Below, piece by piece: positions 35,701 to 47,700 of a stretch of DNA of 64,000 bases; the stretch's first letter is position 1, and every line of letters starts with the position of its first letter. This DNA is from Ahaetulla prasina (lineage: Eukaryota; Chordata; Lepidosauria; Squamata; Colubridae), in contig NC_080540.1 in the NCBI RefSeq assembly GCF_028640845.1, positions 164,257,252 to 164,321,251 on the forward strand. Reading direction: 5' to 3'. The position numbers and the translations under genes are program-made. The notes under the pieces were generated by a model that worked only from the letters and a program-made list of their open reading frames with translations, was not told the origin of the DNA and did not search any database.

Positions 35701-38700
35701 CCTTATTTGTGCCCTACCAGGCCCTGCAAATATGGTCAGGCTGCTTGAAGATGACCAGGTTCCCCAACCTCTTGACGGTCACCTTGGTGTTGCTGGTGCT
35801 ACTCTGCCACACTGCAGTGCTGGGCTTCTTCCCTGTCTATGTTGTTGTCTACTGTAATTTGGGAATTGCCTCCCGTATTATTGTCCTCTTTGAGCAGGTA
35901 TGACACTGGGGTATAGGGGAAAGGTGTTCTTAAACAGAAATGAGGGAAGCTAAGGTTGAACTTTGAAGTGAGGTTGAATTTATGAAGGAATCCTGGTTGC
36001 CCCAGGACATCTCAGTGTGGAAAGTATAGATAGCAGCAAGTGCTAGAAAGGCCCCCTGTATTCATAAATGTATACTTCCATACACAGGCCATATATTTCC
36101 CATTGTACAGAGAAGAAATGCCAACCTCACTCCAGGTTTAAGGCAGCTTTCTCCTATCTGAGTCCTATGAATGGTCTGGACAAACCCCAAATAGAGTCAT
36201 TAAGGGTAGGCCAGGTTAAAGACATATACTTCGCTATACATTGCCCTGAAGAAGATATACAGTACATTTTTTAAACTCTTGTGGCAGAAGGTATGTGTTC
36301 TGTCCTCCTCCGCCTCCGTCCGAATGATGGCTTAATTAGCCGGCACTATCAGCTCTGGCGGCAAAAGAGCCAGCATCTGCCAAGAACCCTCGTTGTCTTC
36401 CACGATGCTGGTGAGTCACAAACTTCAGCTCTAGTCAATCAGTGGATTTGCCTGTTACAAAGAGACACACCAGCTCTTGCTGCCTTTTATATCCTGTGGG
36501 GTGTGGCTCCATGACTCAGCACTTCCTAGGCCTGCCCCACCCTTGCTTCTGTTGTTCCCTCCTCTCCTGCCTATGAAACCTAGGATTAAACCAAGCCTGA
36601 TTGCTGTCAGTTGGGTCTGCAGGCGTGGCCTGGAGGGGGAAAGAGTCAGGGGAAGGAGGCCTCTTATTTCTTCCACCTGGCCTGCTTCTGGCTCCTGGAG
36701 CTGGGCCAGGGGAGCCGGTGCTCCTGAGGTAAGTCCTGATGACCCTTCCCCTCACTTTCCAAGTCACTTTCTGGCAGCAGGGCTGACTCGGGGGGCGCAG
36801 ACACAACAGTATGGTCCTTAGCAGCCATCGTCATGTATACATCATATATAAATGCTTACAGTAGCAGTTGCCATGGCCTCAAATATATGTTCTTCTTGCA
36901 AGCTGGAAGGTAAGCAGCTTTCATCCAAGCAAGAAGTTGAGCAGAAAGATCAGCTAGCAGTATAGCTGACAGTTAGCCAAGTGAGTAAGGAGGGGCCATT
37001 TCTGTCTGAAAAGTCTAGACAGACAGAGTCTGGAGCATTCAACTTCACGCTCTTTCCTTGTTCATTTCCCTCTCTGGCATAGGTCCGGTTCCTAATGAAA
37101 AGCTACTCATTTCTGCGAGAATCAATGCCTCCCCTACTCTATGCCAGGAACCAAGTTGGTGAGTTTGACTTGGAGGCTCTTAGTGATGATTACGATAGCT
37201 ACAAGTCACCCTCATAGTCCCCAAACTGATTTTCCATCAATTGCAACAGACGTGGTGCCTCAGTGACTAAGACGCTGAGCTTGTCAATCAGAAAGTTTGG
37301 CGAGTTGAATCCCTAGTGCCGCATAACAGCGTGAGCTCCCATTACTTGCCCCAGCTTCTGCCAACTTAGCAGTTCAAAAGCATGTAAAATTGCAGGTAGA
37401 AAAATAGGGACCATCTTGGGTTTAGTCATGGCAGCCACACTGACCACAGAATTGTCATCAGACAGCACTGGCTCTTTGGCTTAGAAACAGAGCGGGGCAC
37501 CATCCCCTAGAGTCAGGAATGACTAGCATGTATGTGAGAGGGGAACATTTACCTTTACCTTTAGTTGTAGCATAAGATAATCATGTAACCATTGGCCTCC
37601 ACATGCTAATTGCTATCACAGACTTTCTCAACCTATGGAGCTAGTGGATAACACTTTCCACTTGCCTGTCAGTGATTGGGTATGGGAGATGTTATAAGTA
37701 GATTTTAAGTATAGCAAAATACTAAGAAAAGTAATATGGATGCAAAGCAAAAGAAACCTCTTGCCTAGGTCAAGTCAATTTCCCCAAATCCCTCACCAAA
37801 TCACAATTTCTCCTATTTGCCAGACTTTATTTTTCATGAAGAGCTGCAGAACATAGGTGATTTATTTATTTATTTGTCTTTCTTATCAGGATACAAAGCA
37901 GCTCAAAAATTAAAGAAAAAATCTGACACACAGTGCAAGATTTTATTAATTGCATTTTCCCCCCATACATACTGTATCCTTGGGAATACATGGGAGAAAA
38001 GCTTTCCTTGTTTGTTGCTTTTGTATACCAATAGAGGCAGATTTTCAGAAAGCTGAATTCTGGATCCTGTATCACACCTTAACTACTTTTTGTACATAAG
38101 AAATATCATAATAAGAAGAACTGTGGTGGCACAGTGTTTAGAATGTAGTATTGCAGGCAGATTCTGCCGACTGCTAGACATTTGATTCTCACTGGCTCAA
38201 GGCTGATCTTCCCCCTTCTGAGGTTGGTAAAATGAGGACCCAGATTGTTGGGGACAATACGCTGACTCTGTAAACCATGTAGAGGGGGCTGTAAAGGTTT
38301 ATGAAGCGTTATATAAGTCTAACTGCTATTGATATTGCTATCATCACATAGACATAAAGCTTTGCATTCTTCCTGCTAAAATGGTATGCAGAGAGGAGAT
38401 GCCTGCACTTGAGCATGTATGCTCCAGGGAAACTATTTCTTCAGCGTACAAACTGTTGTTTGTCTATTTGTCCCTATGTAGCTTCAACCATTCCTTTGCT
38501 TCTTTCCCCCCAATCCAGGGAAGATAAGCCCTCCTGAATTCTCAACCTACTTGTATTTTCTCTTCTGCCCTACTTTGATCTACAGAAAGAGCTATCCAAG
38601 GTAATTCCTTGCATATCGTCCTTGTGTGTCTGGCCCCTCCCCACCCCGGTTTCTCAGCTCTATCAAAAAAAGAGTGGGCAAAACAGGCTTCAGGAGATAC

Positions 38701-41700
38701 GGCCCATGCCCCCAGAGCAATGGTTTAACCCAAGGAGAGGGAATTCTCTCTTATCATATCTCAACTCTATCCCTCCTCCTTTCCTTATAGAGATCCATAC
38801 ATCCGCTGGAGTTACGTCATCCAAAAACTGGTTGAGGTGAGAGAAACACATTAAGTTTCCATTGGCTGGTTGATTTTATCTGGCCTATGGATTAGAAATC
38901 TGCTTGGGGGACTATTGGATTTTCGCACAAGACTTAGCTGGACTGGGAACCCTAAGGTGTCTTAGCTGGCCAAAGTAGTAAATAGCAATACTGTTTTAAG
39001 CAGCCCTTGGTGACCAAAGGCCACCATTTAAATTTCCCAGAGTTCTCTAGCCTTGAGTGAATGTGTTGTAACATTTTTCCTGAGTCATCTTTGATGCAAA
39101 TAAGTTCACTTTCCTTGTTGTTAGTTGCGAAGTCGTGTCCAACCCCATGAACAATATTCCTCCAGGCCTTCTTGTCCTCTACCATCCTCCGGAGTCCATT
39201 TCAGCTCATGCCTATTGCTTCAGTGACTCCATCCAGCCACCTCATTCTCCATAGTGTGGCGATGGGAGGCGCCATTTGGGTTATTCCAGTCTCTAGCTCT
39301 ATGATCTTCTGAGTTGAAAGAAAAACTGCTGAGGCTCTGCCTCCCTGGTGACGTTCCCCAGCTTTTTTCAACTGAGCCTCAGCTATGGTCGATTGATTTT
39401 TATCTCTAGAGCTTTAGAGTTGAATTATATTATTCCCTGGATATCCTTTTTCGTTTTTTAGATTTTGGTTCTCTCTCCGTTCCTTTCAGGTAAAGGTTGT
39501 TTCTTTTATCTTAATTTTTCTTGGATCTATGATTGTTGCTTGCAGCTAGGGAAGGCTCTCCATTGATATGGATTGGAGCTGGGGGGTTGCCCTTTCCGAC
39601 GCCTCCCACCCTCCCTTTTCCCCTCAGGTACCGGGCTGGTAACTCTGGGGAGTGCTGCAGGGGTTTGCCTTCACCCCAAAGGTTGCAGCTGGCTCCCATT
39701 ACCTTGGAGCGTCCTGTTAAAAGCTGCTGGAGCCGCGCTAGCCTCTAAGAGCCTTGGCGCGGCTGCATTTTACTCAGGAGTTTTTTCGGCGCCAATCAAC
39801 TGTGGAGCATGTTTGGCTCACAGCTGTTTCAAGTTTCTCGGCCACGCCAGCCTCTTGCAGCCTAGGCAGAGCCATGATGGTCTCCTGGATTTTTTTTCAG
39901 AAAGAAACAAGGCTGCTGGGCGGTCCTAGCCTTTCTTAGCCTAGGCAGCCCTGGGAAGGAAGGAGTTAATTGAGCGCCTCCTTTTCTCCCGCGCTTTACA
40001 AATGCAGCGTTCTGTCCGGGCGGCTTTGTTTCCCCGGCATTGTTTTGTGGCCACAGGGCTAGCAGGGCTATCTGCATTGGGGGATGGGAGCCCTGCTAAT
40101 CTCCCAGTCCTTTGTTTTTTGTGCCTGCGGGCTATCTTTGCAGAAAGAGCCTCATATCTACAAATGATTTGCAAGATTCCAGTTTAATTCCAGCATCGTG
40201 GAAATCAGGCTTGTATTTTTTTCTTTTCTATCCTGTCTGTTTGCAAATAGAAAGAGAAACTGGACTTGGGAGCTGGTCATTTGGCAAATAGTTTATCCTG
40301 CCTTTGTAGATTACAGAGACTTCTGGCCTAATAACTAACTTACCATGGGAGACTCTGATAGGCAGGCTGCATTTTCTGCAGAGGGTTCTTGGTCACCCCA
40401 GCCAGATAGAGGGGGCAGAGCACCAGTCAAGCCTAGAACAGCCAGCCTTGCTGCAACTGCTAAGATTTGCACCAGGACCAATATCCGTGCTGGCACATCC
40501 AAGGCTGAAGAAAAGACTGACCGGGCACGACAGAAAGCCATAGATAGAAAGTTTGCCAAGGCTTCAGCAGAGCTTTTACCTCAGGCCCCTTCAGACTCTG
40601 CCATTTCTGATCATCAGATGGCTTCTCCAACCCCAGATTTGCCTCCTCAGCAGGATCTGAACATACCATTTCAACCTGCAGCTACCAGGCCCTGGTTACC
40701 TAATACCCTCACTGACCCTCTCCCTCGGCCTGGGCCTTCTGGGGCACCACTTAGGGTCCCTGAGGCAACGTGGACTCCCACCACTGCGGGACTTCACCAA
40801 GGGGAAGTGGGAGAACAAGACATGCCACAGTTTATGAAGAGGTGGCTTGAGCAGGCCATTAAGCGAGGCATTGCAGAGGAAAGGCGCCAGCAATCTCAAC
40901 CAACTGCCCACTTGTATTCTTTGGGGCAGGGAGAGGCCTCTCGGAGACTTTTGTCTCCAGTGATGGAGTACCAGGAACCTGTGTCTCCTGCTCCCTCTGA
41001 AATTAGTTATTATGATGGGGAGTGGCAAGGTGAAGAGGATTTTTCTGTACCAGAGCAAGATGCCCGACCCAAACCTCCCTTCAAGGGTCTATTCAATCCT
41101 GCCTTGCTAAAACCTTTGTTAGTAAAGGCTCGGGCTACAGCACGTATGGATCAGGCACCTGCTGCTGCTGGGTCCACTTTAGATAGCGGGGAACAGGATG
41201 ATTTCCTGTTCACTGAGCAGACGGTGGAAGCAGATACCATTCCTATCCCTAAGATGTTTTTGGACTTAATACAAAGGCAGTGGACTTCACCGGCTACAGC
41301 TTCCAGGCCCACTGGGTTGGAGAATCAACTTTTTGGAGTGGAGGCAGCCTTACTGAAATTACTGGACATTCCCAAGGTGGATGCTCCGGTGGCTGCTCTG
41401 ACCTCTTCTTCTGTTTTGCCACCTGATGCCGAGGACGCCTTGAGGGCAGAGGAAAAGAGAGAGGAGACGGCCCTGCGCAGGGCTCACCTGGCAGATTCCT
41501 GGGCTATTAGAGCCTCTACAGCGGCTTCCTTCCTTACTAGAGTATCAATTCGATGGTTGCGACAACTTCAGTCTCACTTAGCGCCGGATGATATACGTGC
41601 TCATCAGGATCTCTCCAAGATTTTAGCTGCTGCAGAGTACACCGCGGACGCAACTTTGGCCTCTGCCAAATTTTCGGCCAGGGCCACGGCGGCATCTGTC

Positions 41701-44700
41701 ACGGCTAGACGTCTGCTTTGGCTACGACACTGGCGCATGGACGCTAAGCATAAATGGAAACTGGCTTCTGCCCCATTTGAAGGGGAACATTTATTTGGTC
41801 AGTCTCTGGATCCTTTATTAATTGAAACCAGAGACAAAAGAAAGGTGCTTCCATCTCAGAGTAGACGGGGCGATTTCCGTCAGTCACCCTACTATAGGCG
41901 GCCCTCCTTCCATCGGGGGGGGGGGCTGGGCCTAGCTTTCCCCGACAACAACCGCCCTTTCAGTCACGGTCAGGTTACCAGACCGAGAGATCTTCCTTTG
42001 CCAGAAGTAGACAACTGCCATCAAGCCAGCCCTTCAGGGGCAACAGGGGGAGAGGAGCTCGTCGTTCCAAGTGACGACTGGCTCCAGGCTCCTATTGGGG
42101 GCAGGCTGGGTCTGTTTGCGGACCATTGGGACGACCTAACAACAGATACCTGGGTCAGGGAGACAGTGCGAGCAGGGCTCTCCCTCGAATTTCTCTTCCC
42201 TCCTCCGAGGCTTTTCCTCCGTTGCCCAATTTCTCGAGACCCAGTCAAACGGGGACTCATGGAGTCGGCTAGTCAGCATTTGCTGGATATTTGGGCCATT
42301 CAGCCGGTTCCGTTGGAGCAACGGGGGCGGGGGTTTTATTCAATATTGTTCATCGTTCCAAAGGCCTCGGGGGGGTGGAGACCAATTCTCAATTTGAAGG
42401 GACTGAACTATTACATCAGGTACAGGAGGTTCAAAATGCACTCCCTGCATTCTATCTTAGCGGGGATCAGGGAGGGAGACTTCCTAACTTCCATAGATCT
42501 CACAGAAGCGTACCTCCATGTACCTATCAGTCCAGACCATCGGCAGTACCTGAGGTTTTGTTATGCCGGCCGGCATTTCCAATACAGGGCCCTTCCGTTC
42601 GGATTGGCCTCGGCTCCCCGGACGTTTACCAAGATTTTATCTGTCGTGGCGGCATACCTCAGGTCCATCCCTATCAGGATCCAGTGTTACCTGGACGACC
42701 TTCTTATCCAGGCATCGTCCCAGCAGCTAGCAGAACAAGACTTAGCGACAACCTTAGGTGCTCTGAGGGATCATGGATTCTCCATGAATTTGGAAAAATG
42801 TCAGGTCATACCTTCTACGAGGTTAGTGCACCTGGGGGCCCTGATAGACACTCGGGCGGGTCAGGTGTTCCTATTCCAGGAGTGGCAGGAGAGCATACAG
42901 ACGTTAATTCAGCTGATTCAGCAGAACCAGGCGGTACCAGTGGCCGATTGCCACAACTGTTAGGGAAAATGATCTCCTGCTTGGCCATAGTTCCTTGGGC
43001 AAGGTTCCATGCTCGACCACTCCAGTGGTTCTTGCTTCCCTTTCAGAGGGCGGGCACCAGTTCCTCGAAAGCTCGGGTCAGGGTGCCCCCACGAGTGCTG
43101 CTCTCTCTCTCTTGGTGGGAGTCAGAAGCCATCAGGAGGGGATGTTTTTTCAGGGAGCCTTGCAGAGTAACGGTGACATCGGACGCCAACCTCTTCGGCT
43201 GGGGAGGACATTGCGGGTCCCAGGTGGCCCAGGGACGTTGGACTCGGCTGGAGCTCGATCAACAGATCAACTGGCTGGAGCTGCGGGCTGCGCGTCTGTC
43301 TCTTCAGGCTTTTCTGCCACTGGTGAGGGGGAGACATGTTCTTCTTCTCACAGACAATACAACAACGAAGGCCCATGTCAACAGGCAAGGCGGGACTCGA
43401 TCACGTTCACTGATGCTGGAGGCAGAAGCACTTTGCCAATGGGCAGAGACTCATCTGTTGTCCCTGACAGCGGACTATATTGCCGGGATGGACAACATCA
43501 GGGCAGACTGGCTGAGTCGGGCCTCAGTGGATCCATCAGAGTGGAGGCTCCATCCCAGCCTATTCGCAGCTCTCGTCGAACAGTTCAGCCAACCGGTAAT
43601 CGATCTTTTCGCATCCCCAACGAACACTCACCTTCCCCGGTTCCTGTCACGATTCCCAGCCCCGGGAGCAGAGGAAGTGGACGCTCTGAGGACCCCATGG
43701 CCCAGGGGCCTCTTGTATGCTTTCCCTCCTCTTCCATTGATCCCGGCTGTCATCAGGAAGGTGCTGTTGGAGAGGGCGGAGATACTATTGGTAGCTCCTC
43801 ATTGGCCCAGGAGGCCGTGGTTCGCCGACCTGGTTGGCCTGTCAGTGGCCAAGCCCTGGAGGATTCCCCCGGACATTGTCTCCCTCAGTCAAGGACCGGT
43901 GCTTCATCCCGAGCCCCAGTGGCTCCAGTTGACCGTTTGGCGATTGAGCAGAGGCTCTTGAAGCGAGAGGGGTTTTCTTCTAGGGCCATCCCTATGATGC
44001 AGGCGGCCAGGCGGCCTTCGACCACGCGCATTTACAACGCCACATGGACCACCTTTGCAGAGTGGTGTAGTGCAAGAAATTGGGATCCTATGTCGGCCTC
44101 GGTGGCGGAGGTGATAGAGTTTTTACAGGATGGCCTTGAGCGGGGGCTTTCTCCTAATACCTTGAGGAGGCAGGTGGCTGCACTGGGTTCCGTTTTGCCA
44201 TTGGGGGACTGGGGCTCCCTCGCTCATCATCCGAGGGTGCGTACCTTTCTGCGTGGGGCTTCTAATCTTCGCCCTCCTACGCTGCACCGTTATCCAACTG
44301 GGACCTTGCCAAGGTTTTGCAGGCATTGACCAAGGCCCCGTTTGAACCATTGAAGGAAGCCAGTCTCCGACTTCTATCATGTAAGGTTGTTTTCCTTGTG
44401 GCCATCACGTCTGCCCGACGGATATCAGAGTTGGCGGCTTTATCGGTGAGGAAGGACCTGTGTATCTTTCACTCCAACAGGGTGGTCCTACGGCTGGACC
44501 CTGCCTTTCTACCAAAAGTCAACTCCCCGTTTCACCGAGCACAGGAGTTGGTCCTGCCAGACTTCTGTCCAAGGCCTCGCCATGCCTTGGAACAGACCTG
44601 GCATATGTTGGATGTTAGGCGGGCCTTCCGTATTTATATCTCACGGACCTCTTCATTTCGGAAGACTGAATCCCTGTTTGTTTCCTATCAACCGTCAACT

Positions 44701-47700
44701 CTTGGCCACAGGGTGACATCGTCCACAGTGGGGCGTTGGCTTAGGTCATGTATAGCACGTGCTTACGAACTTCAAGCTCTTCCGGTGCCTCAGGGGATAA
44801 CGGCCCATTCTACTCGCAGTGCAGCTACGACGGTAGCGTGGGCTACCCAGGCTTCGGTTGAGGAGATTTGTAGGGCAGCTACATGGACTTCTCCATCTCC
44901 CTTCATACGTCACTATAGACTGGATGCGTATGCCTCGGCAGAGGCTGCCTTTGGGCGGAGGGTCTTGCAAAAGGTCCACGAAGAGTCAGGGTCGTCGGCC
45001 CAGACCAGTTCCCGCCCGTAATGCTCATCAGTCTTTGGTATATCCCCAAATGGTGCCTCCCATCGCCACACTATGGAGAAGGGACGTTGGTCTTACCGTG
45101 ATACGTCCTTTCTCATAGGGGCGATGGGAGGCGCCAGTCCCACCCTATTTCGGTCAGGTCCGACTCCCGTGGGGGTGTGGGGGTGTTTCCTGTTTCTAAT
45201 TTCAGCTGGATAGCTTCGGCTTCGTTGTCAAATGCTGGGGAACATCACCAGGGAGGCGGAGCCTCAGCAGTTTTTCTTTCAACTCAGAAGACCATAGAGC
45301 TAGAGACTGGAATAACCCAAATGGCGCCTCCCATCGCCCCTATGAGAAAGGACGTATCACGGTAAGACCAACGTCCCTTCTCTGCCGTCCCTTTCTTCTT
45401 TTTCCCTCAATCTTTCCCAGCATTAGGCTCTTCTCCAGTGAGACCTTCCTTCTCATTAGGTGGCCTAATCACTTTCCTAAGAGATGTTAAATTTAAAACT
45501 TTAGACACAATGTACATATTTTCAAATATTTCCGACAGCAAAACAAAAGGAAAAGGGGGTTTGAAAGAGAGCAGAGTTGATGGAACTTAGAAGCACTTAG
45601 GAGGTGAGTGGTGCAGAACTCTATGATAGATTGAAGACAGCATTTGGGCATTGTAGGATATTAAAATGGCAGCCAAATCCAGCTTCTGAGATCATAGTCC
45701 AAAAGAAAGCTATTCTTTGGTCATAACCAAGAACTAATAACCAGTATGCCTTGCCAGGACACTGATATGCCAGTAGATCACTAAGGTAGAGTTTTTTCTC
45801 TCTGTCCCACAGTTTCTGGGGTGTGTATATTTTATGAATTTCCTTCTGAAATACTACTTCATCCCTAACTTCAGCAACATGCATAAGCATCCCTTCACCA
45901 TCAAAATCCTGCTGGTTTCCATCTTTGATTCAGTAATACCCGGTATGTGGAAACAATTATGATTTCATTTGTGTAATGGGATTAAAAGTTAATGCTACGG
46001 GACTGGGATGTTGACCTCCAGTAGAAGAAACAGGAGAGCCTCAAACACAATCAGGCTGATATATCACATTTTAGAGAAAGTGAAGAGAGACCTACTACAG
46101 GTAGTTCTCAACATACAACCATTTATTTAGGGACCTTCAAAGTTAGAACAGCACTGAGAAAAGTGACTTATAAATGTTTTTCACACTTACGACTGTTGCA
46201 GCATCCCCATGCTTAAGTGATCAAAATATATGCCATAAATGCTGGCATGTGTTTATTGTGGTTGCAGTGTCCCGAGGTCACTTGATCACCTTTTGCATCC
46301 TTCTGACCAGCAAAATCAATGGGGAATCCAGATTCGCTTAACCACTGGGTTACTAACTTAACAACTGCAGTGATTCACTTAACAACCGGCAGAAAAAGTC
46401 ATAAAATGAGGCAAAACTCACTTAATTGGCTCAATTGGCAACTGAAATTTTGGACTCAATTGTGATCGTAAGTCTAGGATTATCTGTAGCAGCTAAGTGA
46501 TACATTGTAAGCCACCCAGAATTGCTTTAGGTAGCAAGATAAGCGGCGTATAAATTTAATAAATAATTAGTTACCTCATTTCACAGCCCAATATATATAT
46601 ATACCGTATATACTCGAATATAAGCCGATCCGAGTATAAGCCGAGGTCCCCAATTTTACCCCAAAAAACTGGGGTAAACTGGGGACTCGAGTATAAGCCG
46701 AGGGTGGGAAATGAGGCAGCTACCGGTCGGGGAAACCCTCCCTCCCTCAGCCGAGAAGGCTGGCGGCTCCCCCGCCCCGCCCTCTCACTGCACCGGCAGG
46801 GCTTCCCCACGCTAATGCAAAAGCCCGCCAAGTTTGCGCCATCCGGTATAATGTGAAAAAAAGAAGAAAAAAAAAAACTCGCGTATAAGCCGTATATACT
46901 CGAGTATAAGCCGAGGGGACGTTTTTCAGCACAAAAAACGTGCTGAAAAACTCGGCTTATACTCGAGTATATACGGTATATGCTTTTAGACTATATGTAA
47001 CATCCACATCTTTTGCCTGAATTATTGTCCAACTGCTGTGCTCTATGGCCATTTGAACATTGTCCTGTTCAAATTGTCAAAGTCCATCATCTTTCCTTGC
47101 AATAAGGGGTATGCAAAAATCCTCTAGACATGAGAAAATCCTTCTGACCAGCAAAATCAATGGGGTTAAATAATAAAATAAAAACTGTGGCAGGAAAACT
47201 TGTAAAATGAGGGGGGGGATTATTTAACAACTGTCTCACTTAGCAATAGAAAATTTTGGCCTCAATTGTGGTCATACGGCCAGGACTATATGTATCAGCT
47301 AAGCCATCCAGAGTTATTTTGGATAGCAAGTTGGGCATCATATAAATTTAATTAATAGATAGTTACCTCATACCACAACCCAAAATATATATGATTTTGG
47401 CCTATATGTAACTGCTACAGAAAATGATGACGTAGGTCTAGCAGGCTGCTCATTTTATTCATGATGAAAGTATGCGGAATAGATCAAAAGTCAAGCATGG
47501 AAGTCTTTACGAATTCATTGCTGAATGATTCTGTTTCCTGTAAAAGGGTTTATGCTTTTCTTCTTCTTTTGCCTCAATTATTCTCCAAGTGCCATGCTCT
47601 ATATGCCCCTTTGAACATTGCCCTGTTCAAATTGTCAAAATCCATCATCCTTCCTTGGAGCACAACTTGAACATCATCAGCAATGACAAAACCACTATCA

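Larger units (their letters stand above)
39245..45382 (+). mobile_element. DIRS-type tyrosine-recombinase retrotransposon (6.1 kb), nearly complete
   Basis: Inverted terminal repeats (39257-39365 and 45234-45337), unequal end extensions, and an internal complementary region at 45048-45135 that is complementary to both ends joined: the hallmark DIRS design, used to circularise cDNA. Three coding parts are present in order: gag, RT/RNase H and tyrosine recombinase. Each junction or domain carries a single-base frame break. No target duplication, as expected for YR-mediated insertion. It lies in intron 9 of SOAT2 in sense orientation. Confidence 0.96.

Noticed and set aside
36455..36821. Three overlapping 70-115 codon frames
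   Set aside because: Within the solo LTR with gtatg target repeats; GC-rich chance frames.
42291..43961. A long 556-codon open stretch overlapping the 872-codon DIRS frame
   Set aside because: Only its last part (from about 42945) is real RNase H coding sequence; the part before it is the shifted shadow of the RT frame.
42995..44329. A 444-codon open stretch as an independent gene
   Set aside because: The first 300 codons are a low-complexity shadow of RNase H; only the last about 130 codons are the recombinase N-terminal domain.
46571..46932. Overlapping short frames on the minus strand
   Set aside because: Inside the palindromic MITE; no conserved domain and no splice context.
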